The position numbers and the translations under genes were made by a program. The notes beneath the pieces were generated by a model. That model worked only from the letters and a program-made list of their open reading frames with translations, was not told where the DNA came from and made no database searches. From Mucor racemosus (lineage: Eukaryota > Mucoromycota > Mucoromycetes > Mucorales > Mucoraceae), in the NCBI GenBank assembly GCA_027405735.1, contig JAPEHQ010000008.1, positions 2,294,001 through 2,358,000 of the forward strand: a stretch of DNA of 64,000 bases, written 5' to 3'. Shown piece by piece: positions 21,291 to 34,383 of the stretch (the first letter of the stretch is position 1; every line of letters starts with the position of its first letter).

Positions 21291-23270
21291 TCTGTAAACA
21301 CGTTTATAGCTATAATAATGTTGTTTACAGCAACAATGGTTTTTGCTTCAGCATAAACTTAAATAACACTTACTGCTTAAATTTATATGCAAGCCAAATT
21401 TAAAGTTACTGTATAAATGTTACTTTATCACTCATAAAATTTAAACAAATTAATAACCTTCTTTAAACTTACTATTTTGATTTACGGTTGTCAGCTGTAA
21501 AAAGATTTGCTCTCAAGTGTAGCTACGATCAAAACTATAATGATTAGACAAGACATTAGGTTATTCCTTTTTTTTTTGTTTCTATATCATTTGAAATTTT
21601 ATCACTTTTGTGGAACATTTCATGGGTTTGTAGCCAGTTCTAGCTTCTCATTGATTAGATATAAATATAATTATTGCCTTCTTCAATTTGATCTGGTAAT
21701 GAAGAAATACGTTCAACAATACAGTAGTAAATAATGATATTTGATCTTAAAATGCGTTTAAATGAAAATATCAGTCTTTAATATAGACTGCTACTTATAT
21801 TAAAAGCATTAGTTTCTTATGTTGTTAGAATGCGTATTCAGATACAACAAAAGAATACCAGCTTGATAGTCTGATATGCCTTATCAAACGGTGAATATAT
21901 TATCATTGGAATATTATGAAAACAAAAAGAGAGAAACAACGCCGTAATTGAGCATAATAGCAAAATTGAATTGCTAAGTCTCTTATACTATGGTATATCT
22001 AAGTTTTAAATAAAAAAGAGTATCTTTTTTTTAACCTTTCTTATATTTAACCACATACGGTCTGAAAATTCAGTTTTTGTAAGGACATTTTCGGGGCTCA
22101 TTTCATCCTTATCAACCCTCATGATTTTGATCAAAAAACAGAAAAATCATATTTTGATACCAAAATCAACGTTTAAATATACTACATTGTGAGAGAAAAT
22201 TGTAGCCATAGCTAATACACATTTTATAAAACCTTAATATTAAATGTTCAGTAATGAAATTTTGTACTTTTGTCCCAAAAACGGTTTTTTGGTTAAAGGA
22301 TTTTCATGTAATATTTTGCAATAAAAATGTTTATTATTTTTTATTGAGCAAATAGAGCGCTAAATTCGGTATATGTATATGTTTTTTGTTTTTATGATTG
22401 GTAGTATGATTAACTCTAAATTTGCAAAATCAGAAAAAAAAAATTAAAAAATGTCAAAATTGATGATCTGGACAAAAATAATTTTCTAAATTAATATTCC
22501 GCTTATAAGCCTTGTAAGTCTTAAAAATAAGAGATTTTATAATACTTGAAAACTTTTTCAAGAATTTACGATGCTGTACCCACTTGATTCAAGCTTATTA
22601 CTGTAAATCGTCATATAAGTTAATATTGTGTGGTAGTTTATTTGATGATAATATAGTCGTACCTTATAATTAGTGCACTAGAGGTAATTTACATTAAGCT
22701 TTAGTTTTATTTCTCCAATATTATTATAAACATAAACATGGCCATCGCTGGAACCTATTACCACCTTTTTACCCTCTTTGTCCCAAGCCAGTTTATTCAA
22801 TGCTTTACCGGAGCCAACTTAAGTACTTACAAATGATTCCTCAATATTTGCATTCAAATCCCATAAATTAAACTGACTGATTCCATCTACAGTAATATCA
22901 AACGTATCATCAGCCCCCCTTATGATAAATGACAATCTAAAATTAGAAACACCCCATTATTATTGTTATAAGCTATGAAAATCTTAATTTTTAATAATAC
23001 AGTAATTAAATAAAAGACAAGATGATACTAATAATAGCATATGGTGAGTATTTAACATCTAAGTTTGATAAAGTTTGCTTATTATAATATTATAAAACCC
23101 TTTTGAAAATCCTGAGGTAAACACAACACCTTGGTCCTGTAACTTCCATCCATCAAAATGTTGCGATTTCCACTACACAATGGATGCGCCTTTTATCAAC
23201 CTTGACCTCGATGTACATTGGGTATCAGTTTTTTACCAGTTGTATTTTCTTTAATTTATAAATATTTAGT
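21290..23270 (-). repeat. Repeat C, copy 2 (extended)
   Basis: Matches 46490-48990 in inverted orientation, including flanks beyond those shared with copy 1. The match runs from tgtttacagcaacaatgg at 21323 to cattgggtatcagttttttac at about 23216. Copy 2 lacks both the Tc1/mariner element of copy 1 and the LTR inserted in copy 3. Confidence 0.78.
22711..22936 (-). pseudogene. Dynein intermediate chain fragment, copy 2
   Basis: The best preserved copy. On the minus strand, after an acceptor-like ttctaattttag, it encodes DGISQFNLWDLNAN, then, after a TAA stop, VGSGKALNKLAWDKEGKK followed by VIGSSDGHVYVYNIGE. This follows the C-terminal WD40 blades of cytoplasmic dynein intermediate chain residue by residue in outline (D-L-W-N-L-N..., A-L-N-R-V-R-W..., G-K-E-V-A-V-G-D-S...). 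The stop (acTTAAgttgg region) is also present in copy 3. The exon's donor has decayed here (GAAATAAAAC). Confidence 0.72.
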
Positions 23271-26200
23271 CATATTGAACGATGATTTGTAGCATTACCA
23301 AAAAAAAAAAAAAAAAGAGTGAATGCTTTAAGGGCTTTATGCATATCAAATTATGTGATTTAGTGGCAATGATAGCACTTCACTATGCTTTTTTAACCTA
23401 TTAATGTTAATCAGAATAATTAATATTTTCATTCAAAAGTACGCTTTGCTTTATACATTTATATTCAGCCATTCAGTAAATGACATGGATTTATTATCCC
23501 GTCATATCAATCAACCAACTTTATTTTTATTCGATACATTTGACAATTAAGTGCCTAAATTAGACAAAAAAAATCTCGTATAGGTTGACCAAGCATCACA
23601 ATTTGGATCATTTTTGTGTGTTCATAAATCTGAGCTCTCTCACACATTCATTGATCTCTGCATAAACCATATCTCTATCTGATGAATTTAACTAAAACAC
23701 ATTGAACGGCAACATCGTACTTGATGATAAAATTTAAAACGTCTTATTTTATTGCGAACCAACGCAACTAATTTGATGCTAGTTTAGCATCAGCAATTGA
23801 ATCAGATAAATTTGAGTTTAGAAGACCCCTTTTAATAGCTTTGCATACCATCAGCTAATAATGGACCGCTATTATAGATACGCTAATAATCAAGGATAGT
23901 GAGTTAACTCTAATGGACGAACGAGTCAATGTAGCAGTAGTATAATGATGGGTAGAACTCTTTCAAACTGAGAGTTATATGTAGATAACGATTATTTCCA
24001 ATACAAATAAAATAAAGACTACAAGCGATTATATCACGGAGAACGTAGGGTCTTTATTATTAAGTTAAAAAGGAAGCCAGGAGCCATCAGGTCCTGGATT
24101 CTAAAAGTATTTATACCATTTCAATTCCATTTGGATGTCAGGTTCAATATGGGATTGAAATGAGATTTAACATAAATAATAGGCAAAAACCTACACAAAC
24201 CCCAAATTTCAAATTGATATATATCGTCAATAAGGCAATTATGTTGAATCAGAGTAACTCATATCTGCTTTAAACTATTCAAATTATCTTCGTAATTAAT
24301 TATATTATGATTGATATAATTTAGTAAATCAACTAATAAAAAACCTTGATCTGATTGCTCTTCTCATCTGGGCTGCCTAATCTTCACAAAAGTTTTTATT
24401 CTGCCCATCTGTGTAAATTATGATGCCCATGGGAAGCATAATTTGGCCGTCGTGGTTAAGAACGTAGTAGGCTCTATTACTAGAAAACATAATGGTAAAT
24501 GAAAGACCCGAGAGTTTCTAAGTCTTGGTTTAAAGCACTATTTATCAGAATTACATTTTAATATGTGTTAGAAATGGAATTGGCTTCAAAATTGTCTGTT
24601 AAATATCCTGGGAATCCGACCCTCCCTGTTACAAATTTTATGAAATGAAGCAAGGATGGTTACTATAGTGATTGTTTCAGAAATTTGAATGATACAAAAA
24701 TGGCCAGCTTAAAATGGAGAAACCGCATTTGAAATGAGAATATCTCCAGAAAATACTAAGGTATTCCAATAATAATAATTAAGTAAACTCTACCTTACTT
24801 TTTATTCTCTATTAGGAAATTTAGGTTTTGAATTGCTTTAAAGACTTTTTTATATTTTTATAAATTTTGTGAGCGCTTTTTATAGTATACAGATCCTTGA
24901 AAAAACGATTCGTATGCAAAACTAAAACCATAGGATAGTACTCATTAGCGTCTATCTAATAAATTTTATTTCGTTAAAAAATATTGATTTTTCGTCGAGA
25001 AAATTGAGATTGAATGATTAATTTTTGGTGATACAAAAAATCATCCATTTTGGACGAGGATATACAAGGATAAATTTTCATGCATACAAAAAAATCATCA
25101 AAAAATGAATATCCCCACGAAAAATAGGGCTACAGCGACGTATAAATACTCATTTTTACTTGATCCAATATTTGAAACCTCAATGTCTTTAAAAAATAAA
25201 TGTAAAACACATTGCACTACTACAACTTTGATTACGCATGAACTGGACGTTTACTTATTAATTTCGGTAGTTGTCCTTGCCATGTATATTGATTTTGATT
25301 GTTTCAGCACTATTTCTAAATCTAAAATGGTTTTCTCCACTATAAAGCCTACTAGGAAAAGCTGGGCATTTAATTCCCACGATTAACCAGCAAATCAATG
25401 AAATGTTAAAATTATATTACTGGATACTTTCAGAGCTGTATAGTATACATTTTGAAATTTACAACCCATTTGGATCATAATATTAATTGCTTTCAAGCAC
25501 TTTTTCTAATTAGTAATTTTTTTTACGCAGAAGAAAAAACTTTTCTTTTTCAAAAGCAAAAACCCTGACTTCTTAGTTCCCTTTCGGAAGGCAGAGTTTG
25601 GAACCACGGTCTCGACTGTCTACCTAGTTGATAACAACTCACGATACCCACTGAGCAAAACACCCCCTTAATATGTCGGTAATTTTTTACCCCGTGCTTG
25701 TGGATATTATATTTTTAGTTTTCACGACTTGTGGAATAATTAGCAAATGAAAAAACATTTTCCTTTTTGAAGCTGATAGTAAGGCTTTTCAGATGTCGGT
25801 AGTGTCCGTTTCGCCCTTTTATTTAATATTAATTCCTTTTCTAACTGACATTTAATAGAGACTGTAGTATAAATATCTTCAGGGACCGACACCTTCTAAT
25901 GGTTTTTCGTTCCATTTTAATTTTACAATAAAAAAATACTCTGCGTTCTTGGTGGTTGAATTACTTACTGGACTCTTTATTATATACCCTTTTATAAAAA
26001 TAGGATATATTTCCTAAATAACTCTTGTGTAGCCGTTTTCGTCACCGTATATATTTAAGACAATACCTTTACCCACCAGTAATTTAAATGAATACATATG
26101 TATACCGAAATATGCAGTATAACAGCAATTGCAAGTACTTCTATTGTTGATTCACAGAACTGCAAAAGTTTCAGCTTCCCTGAGTTTTTATGAAAATGGG

Positions 26201-26344
26201 GGAAATGACAACGAGTACTTGTTTAAATTGTTTTGTGTAAATTGCTTCAGATATTCTTTGAGAATATTTATAAAATCAAATAATGGTTCGAAATTGGACT
26301 TTGCAGTTGCACTTAATGCGCAGTGAATATACGAGTAATACTGT
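23271..26344. other. Repeat-rich intergenic block without genes
   Basis: No recognisable coding sequence. It has an A16-type run near 23301. An LTR-like tail (aaataaaataaagac) lies near 24007. A distant R1-like stretch covers 24940-25130 (gatttttcgtcgagaaa; ccccacgaaaaatag). A tRNA-like patch is noted at 25570-25690. The open frame at 25105-25386 (+) runs through the R1-like stretch and is not called. Confidence 0.5.
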
Positions 26345-26640
26345 ATACATTTATTTCATTAGCTAACAGTTGTTTTTGAAGGGGTAGTGTACACATTTTT
26401 GAGTGAAACCACCTCTTCGTCCGCTTAAAAAAAATAAAGCAACTGGAAAAATTCTTGTACTCAATGAATATTAACCCAAATGGATTGCAAAGTTCAACAT
26501 ATATACTACAGCTGTAACAGTATCCAGAGATGGAATTATAATATCTTATTAATTTGCTGGTTGAATCGTAGCTATCAAATATCCACTTTTCTAACGGGGC
26601 TTTGTGGCTTAGCAAAGCATTTCAAATTAGAAATAATCCT
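26345..26640 (+). repeat. Repeat D, copy 1
   Basis: Matches 50020-50300 in the same orientation. Both contain cagctgtttttgaaggrgta, gtgaaaccacctyttcgtcc and an ensuing aaatgggttg/aaatggattg segment. Function unknown. Confidence 0.7.
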
Positions 26641-27120
26641 AAATCAAAACAGAAAAGATGAATCACATGCGAAGGCATCACAGTAATTGGTGTGGATATT
26701 CGTTTCAAATACTTGATCATTCCCCAAGGATTACCTTTGAGACAGTGAAACTAAATCATCCAATATATGAACACTCATTGCATTTACCCAAGATTGCAGA
26801 TTTAACCTTTATATGCTTCTAAATATTTTCGGATTTTGGGGGCATTGGCAACATTCCGTCAAATCTCCGTAAACGCTAAAAAAAAAAGAGACACATCTTA
26901 ACAGAGCTAATCAAATTATGCAAAAGAATTAATTTAATGTTTTTTGGTGATACTATGTTTATTGCTGTACAGAAAATAATAAAGAAAATAATATATAATA
27001 AAATTACGTATTGTCAAAAAAAAAAGGGAGGGGGGGAGGAGACAAAGAGAAACAAAATGAACGAAAATCATAAATATAAATCAAGTTTTGGTTTCTTTGA
27101 TAAATCATCTACTTGACATA
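26641..27120. other. Intergenic, 3' flank of LDB-like gene
   Basis: AT-rich with an A8 run and a G-rich stretch (agggagggggggagga) near 27027. No gene seen. Confidence 0.5.
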
Positions 27121-29473
27121 TTACTGCTTCCTTGCCGCTGCTCCTGCAGCTCTCTTTTTTGCCACTGGTGATTTCACATCACTTGCTGTACTGTTTCTTT
27201 TACCTATTTCGAAAAGAAGAAAGATCAGGATCCAAGACTAAATGTTGATTACAAAATGAAAACTTACGTGAAACTGGGCTTTGTGGAGGAAATTGATTAG
27301 GGTATGCTGGTTGTTGTTGGGATTGTTGAGGTTGGGATTGAGGCTGTGATTGTTGTTGTTGCTGCTGCTGCTGCTGTTGAGCTTGTTGATGTTGTTGTTG
27401 TTGCTGCTGCTGTAATTGCAATTGTTGTTGATATGCCATCTGATGTCCCGGAGTGAGAGGACCTTGTTGCTGTTGTAATTGCAATTGCTGTTGACGTTGC
27501 TGCTGTTGATGAAATTGGAATGCAGCTTGTTGTTGTTGTTGTCTTAGGGCAGCTTGTTGCTGTAGGGGCGTAAATGGTTGATGTGGACGACCAGTTTGTG
27601 TTTTTACAATTGGTGAATTAGCTGTAGCAGTAGCAACTGTAGCCATTCCACCAACAATTGGAGTATCCATGGGATGAGATTTCATATCTATCAATATCTG
27701 TCAATATTTCAATCTTTCTTTAAGAAATTAGTTGTATATACAAACCTTCATTTTCATTTTTCATCATCAATCGAGGCTGTTTATCAAAAGCAACAGCGTT
27801 CAAACTCTCTGTCAAAATTTAGTATATAAAATTAATAATCTGTATCCTGAATCAAATATTTTTTTAAAATCCTGTTACCTCTTGCTGAGGATCCTGATAC
27901 TAAAGAGTGAAACGCAACCTCACTTGTTCTAAGCGCAATGTCCGCGATCTAAAAAAAAATTAGTTTACATAGAAAGAACAAAAAAAAAAAGGATCCAAAA
28001 CCTTCTTACCTGTAAAATATGATAAACGCGAGGGGGTAAACCCCAATTATTAATTGGGGATTCGGGTATGACCGATTGAAGTGGTGGTATCTTTTTCTTT
28101 GAATTTGGAATTGGTTCAGTTTTTATATTTGATCTCGTCACATACTCTTCATGCCCTTGACATGAAAAATCCATATGACCTATTTTCCACTCTCCATTGG
28201 CTGTCAATACAAATTGAACCCATAATGGCCCTGTTGAAATTACCTATTTTTATGGAATTAATTGCCAATTCGCTTTCTTTTCTTCAACATTCCTTACCAA
28301 AGTACCATTCTTGTATCTATTAATTAAACTTGCTCTAGGACATTGTACATACATAATGCCTCCAGGCAATATGTATTCCATGGTTTTATCCAACGTCATT
28401 TGTATCGAAACCACTCCACACATATACTGAGTGTGAAAGAATCGTGCAAGTAAAGCTTGGTTTACCTCTATATGTTTCAAATGGTTATTAGAAAAAGGAA
28501 AAATAGAAAATAAATATATACGAACCATAATCTTTTTGATCATTATCAACAATGTTTGTTAATCCCATTTTCAATGTTCCTTGCATTGTGAAAAAGTTTT
28601 GAACAAAATGATCCCAAAATAAACGATCTACAGCCTAAAAAAGTATTTTGTTTAGACATTCTCTTCTCGAAAAAAAACAAACATCGACTAATGTATGGAT
28701 AACAATAATATATATATTTATATATATACCTCTTCTTGACCTGGACTTAATTGTTCTGCAAATTGAAGTAAACGAAGTACTGCTTGGCCACTTGTTTGAC
28801 TGATTGAAAAAAAGAAGCTATCAATAAATAATCATTTTTGGTATAAATCTACATACCTTTGTTGGGCGCCAATTACAGAATTCATTTTATTCATTACTGG
28901 AGCAGGAGACCCTTGAGAAACCATAACAGGTGTAGACGGCTGCAATGTGCCAGTACGTGGTGTAGGTTGTTGTTGCATTTGAGGTGTTCTTTGTGGTGTA
29001 TTTGGCTGTTGTTGAGGAGTTTGTTGTTGTGGTAACTGCTGATTTTGTTGTTGTTGCTGTTGTTGATGCAATAATTGCTGTTGGTGGTGATGTTGTTGTT
29101 GTTGTTGTTGTTGTTGCTGTTGCAATAGCTGTTGTTGATGTTGTTGCTGTGCCATATGTTGCTGCATTTGCTGTTGTTGATGTAATTGTTGTTGCAACTG
29201 TTGTTGTTGTTGTTGCTTTTGTTGTTGCAATAACTGAGGTTGTTGAAATAATTGTTGCTGTTGTTGTTGTTGTTGCATTTGTTGCATTTGTTGCATTTGT
29301 TGTTGTTGATGCTTTTGAGCCATTAATTGCTTTTGTCTAAATATATTTTGAGCTTGTATTTGTTGCTGTTGTAATTGTGCCTGTGCAAATGCTTGTGCAG
29401 GACTAGCTGGTACTTGGCTGTGCAAACCTGAAGGTTGTGGTGTGCCAGCAGTAGAAGGAAGAGCTGTTGACAT
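27121..29473 (-). CDS. LIM-domain-binding transcription co-regulator
   Basis: Nine exons (28857-29473, 28730-28799, 28526-28634, 28298-28467, 28010-28243, 27879-27948, 27746-27808, 27268-27687, 27121-27203) give 611 aa. The Gln-rich first exon is followed by a LIM-binding domain: GQAVLRLLQFAEQLSPGQEE, LFWDHFVQNFFTMQGTLKMG, ALLARFFHTQYMCGVVSIQM, then GPLWVQFVLTANGEWKIGHM and NNWGLPPRVYHILQIADI. This is the LDB1/SEUSS/PtaB-type co-regulator domain. In fungi such proteins work with Flo8/Som1-type factors in adhesion, hyphal growth and development. A second Gln-rich tract follows, and the end is basic (KKRAAGAAARKQ), possibly a nuclear signal. It acts presumably in the nucleus. The Gln tracts are encoded by mixed CAA/CAG repeats. 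Confidence 0.85.
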
Positions 29474-29559
29474 TAAACCTTTTGTTATTTACTTTCTTAT
29501 TCTTCTGATTTATTCAAGAAAATAGAATAGTATCAAATTACACAAGTGGAATTTATTAT

Positions 29560-29640
29560 ATTAAAATTAAGAGAGAAAAGAAAGGGGATTAGAGAGAGAG
29601 AAAAAGAGAAAAAAGAGAGAGAACAAAGTTTTAGTTTTTT
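29560..29640 (-). promoter_or_regulatory. Pyrimidine-rich leader/promoter tract
   Basis: On the coding strand of the LIM-binding gene the 80 bp starting about 90 bp upstream of its ATG are almost entirely C and T (CTCTCT runs). Such tracts are common near transcription starts of fungal genes. Confidence 0.4.
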
Positions 29641-31479
29641 AGTCGGCTACTATATATCTCTTTCCCCCCCGCCCTCCCCTTCCAACAAATCTCCTCCCTT
29701 TTTTTTTATTATCCATATAAAATCCCAATTTTCATATCTGCAACAAAACCAATCAATCTTTCTATTTCGATGACATAAGCTAAAGGTGAATATGATTCAT
29801 TATTATTGTTTGAATGAGTATTCATCTTGTGAAATACCTTGAATACAACACGAGGTTTGAGCCACGGAATTAGATCAAATTAACTTTAAAACCGGGTGTT
29901 TTTTAGTCTATTTAATGTTTCCCATAATGGCTTTAAAAAAATTCGTGTATTACTGAAGAGCCGTCATCCTAAATTGGTTCATGGTCTTCATTATATACAC
30001 TGCTAGTAGTTTATATAGCTTTAATCCTTTCTATTCAATACATCAAAAGGAGTAATGAAAAATTCCCCTGGCAACCATATCCATAGCAACATTTTCGTAA
30101 ATAGGATTTGAAACCTTATCAAATGGTTCGTTCGTTGTTGTGCCTGAAAGGAGAGTGAAATACCTAGCAACAGTTGTGATCATTCGGCTGCGATTACCTG
30201 AATTACTAAAGATACCATCAAAAGTGAATATATTCAACATGGCTGACAGTTTCTTCGGTATAACTAGAATCCATTGAAAAAAAAAATAAGCTTCTGGAAA
30301 GCGACATAATATTTTCTTGTTCCTGGAATGCATTGTAATTTGATACACGTTGAACGCAGTAATGTCCGCACCCTCTAATAGAAATTGAAGGAAAAAATAT
30401 TTGAGACATTACCTTGCTACCCCTTATTGCCAAAGAATTAGGCAAAGATGTATTTAATAAATGAAAAGTGTAGCATTTTTCAACATGGAATTCATGTTTT
30501 TAATGTTTATTTTTACTGTAACGAAAAAGCACCTAATTTAATTAGAATTTTTGTGGCATAGCAAAATTATATACGTGCATTACGCATCTTTTAGCTACAG
30601 GTCTATATACATGACAATATCCAAGTGAATTGATGAGGGTCCCAAACTTCAGGTACACAACACATTTCTTAAGCAACTCCGTCATACTTTTTATTTCTAA
30701 AGGATTTTAATACATTGTAAAAATTAATTATAAAATGATGCATACTTTCAGTATGATTATAGACATGTTTCATTTACGCTGGAATTTCCTGTTTTTTCAA
30801 AATCGATTCATTTACCAGTTTTTTTTATACATTTACAGAAGAGTATATGAATGTATGAATTTTGAAATGTCAATCTAATTTTCGCCTTTCAATCGCCAAA
30901 ATCTTTTTTTCAACAGAATAAAAAAATACTAAAAGTAGAATGACACGTAAAAATAGCTTAAAGTGCTTATTTTGGATTTGATAGTACCAGAATATACTTT
31001 GCAAAAATCCTTTAAATCGTTATAAATGTAATAGATTTTCAACATACATCAGTTGAGATTCAACCTCGACCAATTATCGCATTGGCGTTGCATTATAATG
31101 GTCGTTTGACGAAGCTGCATTGCTTTTTACCACTTTAAATATATATACATATATATATATTGTGCCAACCAAGATTTAGAATAGATCAACAAGAGAAATG
31201 GTTATTTTTTTTTTTTGAGAAAAAGGGAGTTTCCATGTATTTTTTTTATGGGATAGAAAGCTTAAATTTGTAATGCGAATCCAGACAAGTTACTAATAGA
31301 AAAACTAGTTGAAGATTAAAATGGCGCGAGTACCTACTAAACCTTAAATCGCTTGAATAAACTATCAATCTTGTCATATAAAATCGCTACAAAATAAATA
31401 AATAAAAATAAGCAATAATGATTGATACAGTTTCACAACGTTAAAAAAATTTCTTTGGAGAGGTTTCAACAGATTTAAT
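29641..31479. other. Intergenic, possible decayed coding remnant
   Basis: Mostly AT-rich. Two overlapping minus-strand frames at 30043-30445 carry protein-like segments (ARYFTLLSGTTTNEPFDKVS) but have no start, homologue I recognise or splice pattern, so at most a remnant. An (AT)n run lies at about 31138-31160. Confidence 0.4.
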
Positions 31480-34383
31480 TTATTTGTTTCCCAACCAACC
31501 AGTGGTAGCAAACGCACTCGCCATTTCAGCGGATGTAGTTTGCGGTAAATCGTAATCATTTGAAGACGATGAACTTAACCCCAACGTGGATCTTTTTCTT
31601 CTCACCACATATTCCAATGCTGGAGCTTGCATTGATTGAGATCTTCTCACTGTTCCTGCACTTTGAGATGCTCGAAGAGGAATGTTTACCTTGGAAGAAT
31701 TGCTGCCAGTGCTACTTGTACTGCTGTGAATATGCAAATTATTGCTATTGGGTGATGAAGAGAAACACACCGCCGCTGGTATTGCTGTACTAGTGGACCT
31801 ACGCTTATATTTCTCGTTGCCAATAGCAAGAGCCGGTGATCGAGTTGGGAAACTGGATGGTGGACCATATCGATCAATATCACTTTTTTGGCGACGAATG
31901 GCTATTTTGTTGGTTTTATCTGTAGTATTACTTGTGGTGTTTGAGTTGGATACAGAAGGTATTATTTTTGGTTTCGACAAGGGATGAATTGTCGTGGAAT
32001 GTACGCTAATATCGCTTATATTAGATGCCATAAATCGTGCATGTAAAGAACCTTGTGATGCCATTGGTTGTACTATTTTCCTATCTTTAGTAGATGTAGT
32101 AGGTGCTGGTGAACGTTGAAATACGTTCGATAACCAAGTGAGAGCACTTGACGTCTTGCTTTGGTCTTTATGTGTGGGCTTCTGCTGTTGCTGTTGTTGC
32201 TGTTGTTGCTGTTGTTGCTTTCTCAACACTTCTTCTTCTAAACGAGTATCACTCTCTTCTACCTTTTTAACATATTCTACCTGTAGGTCGTTCATGGTAG
32301 TTCTAAGCTGACCAATTTCCTTTAACATTTCCTGCACTAGCCCTATGATTGGAAAAAATTCTAGCATGGATACATCATGAATCCATGTTTCCTGTTTCAC
32401 CAAGGATGCATCTTCTATCCATAAAAACCTTGTTCTGAAACTGTCTACATCTGTTACAATATTTTCAATGATGGAATTACTCATACTGCTTAATTCAAGA
32501 ATATCAAATGCACGTCTTAATCGTCTATTTAACGCTCTAATATCTGTTTGCTGTAGTCTTTGTAATACATTCGATACTTGACTATATAGCTGTTTAAATG
32601 GAGAGCTTGAATCGATTTTGGAAAATGATGATGATGGTAATGTTATTTTTGGAGTATTCGCCTTCTATTATGAAACAATGGATTTTTAATGTATAGTGCA
32701 TATACATTAAGCAAATCTATGCATACCTGATCAGATTTTTGTTTTACTACAACAGCAGAAGTTTTATTTTTCCCTTTTTCAGCCAATAGTTTATTCCGCA
32801 TATAATAATGATAATGATGGTGCACAATTGGACCTGATGATGCTTCTGGTGTATTTCCTTGTGAAACAATGGTATCTGTTTCATCTTTTTGTTGATTCCT
32901 TGATAATCTTGGTAGTGTATCCAAAATTGTAGTAGATTTTTGAGGTGCAGATGTACTGAGTCTACTACAGCCATCATCATTTTGGTCGTTATAATTGTTG
33001 TTATCGTCATGGTGCATATTATTGTCTTGTTTAGCATAAAGATCACTTCTACATTCCATTAGTAAATCACTGCAATCTAGTAAATCTGATTTTAATTTAT
33101 TGTTTGCAGAAGCTAATTCTTTTATAAGTTCAATAAGTTGATTATTGTTGGTCATTTGCAAATCAGATGCAGTTGGCGATAGTAAAGCAGAGGTAAGCTG
33201 CAAAGTTTTTGAAGTTGGTAAATTTATATTTGGTTCATACATCAGTGAAAACACTTGCCTTGAGCACATCTTTTCGTAATTTCTCATTTGACTCTCTCAA
33301 CCACACTAAATCTAACTGATGATTTGATGTGATTCCCATTTCTTGTTGATCTAATTTTAATTTCTCATAAGTAAAGCATATTGATTCGTACTTTGTCTTT
33401 AATTTCTTGTGCTTGGATTCTAATGTGAGCTCTGCTTTTCTTGATATTGCTAATTCTTGCTTTACATCTTCCAGCTAATATGATTTTAATACAAGTATAT
33501 ATGCATCTATATCTATATTTATTGGTTTCATACTTTAGCCCTTAATGTGTCCTCTCTTATATCTGCCTGTCTTGCCATAAATTTAAATATCCTTAGTTTC
33601 TCAACTTCATTATTCTTTAGCTTTAGTTCAGCTCCAAGCTGTAAGCATCTGTTGTTATAAATATCTAAATCTGATGTTGTTTCATCTAATGTCTATTTAA
33701 ATTATTAATATTGAAATAATCAAATAGATTATACAGTAAATATTCACCTTACTTTTTGTATTTTCTGGCATTCCCATATTGACTTATTTTTTTCTTGCAA
33801 ATATTCTTGTTTACAAGTATCAGATTCCATTAAAGATTGCTCTAATTCACGGATTTTATCGTGTAATAAATCAACTTGTTGCTCAAGCTGTTGCTTCATA
33901 TCAGTGGATTCAGTTACATATTGCTCATGTTTTTGTAATAAACTTTGACCTATAACTGAAAGGAGGGAGAGTTTAGTTATTTTATTATGCCAAAGAGGGA
34001 GAGGGAGAGGGGATTAAAGGGGAAGGAGGAGGGAGAGGGGGGATAGAATATAAGAATGAAATACCTGCCGCCAAACGAGCATCATTTTCTAACTTTCGAA
34101 TCGTACTAGATATTGTTTCAAGATTTTCACAATCATTTTGATTACAACACCTACAGGTATCTAGTAACCAAGATACAGATGACGATGGTGTATCTGGTAT
34201 ACTTCTAGACAGCCAGTCTTGTAGCGATTCTTCTATAGATGGTAAAAATGCACTACTAGAAAGATCCATTGTAGTAGCAGTAGTGTTTGTAGTATCAGTA
34301 TTAGCTGTTATATTTGATAAAGATGGTAAAGTATTTGCTCTGCTATTTACACGAGTACGGGGTCTTTGTCTATTTAGAGACAT
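31480..34383 (-). CDS. Coiled-coil protein, unknown family
   Basis: Six exons (34065-34383, 33753-33955, 33534-33692, 33259-33474, 32727-33197, 31480-32664) give 850 aa. It starts MSLNRQRPRTRVNSRANTLP. Exons 2-4 predict a long coiled coil (EQQVDLLHDKIRELEQSL; LGAELKLKNNEVEKL; LTLESKHKKLKTKYESI). A region with HHHYHYYMRNKLLAEK and a helical region (VLQRLQQTDIRALNRRLRRA) follow. Then come a Q tract and a Ser/Thr-rich basic tail. Intron 4 (33198-33258) has a GC donor (AAG|GCAAGT). I do not recognise the family. The pattern is that of a cytoskeletal or spindle-pole scaffold, but this is only inference. Confidence 0.75.

Noticed and set aside
25570..25690. tRNA or SINE candidate (-)
   Set aside because: GCTCAGTGGGTA and GGTTCCAAAC resemble Pol III boxes, but B-box consensus is broken and no cloverleaf forms.
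28984..29340. Val/Ala-rich open frame on the plus strand
   Set aside because: It is the antisense reading of the CAA/CAG Gln tracts in the LIM-binding gene.
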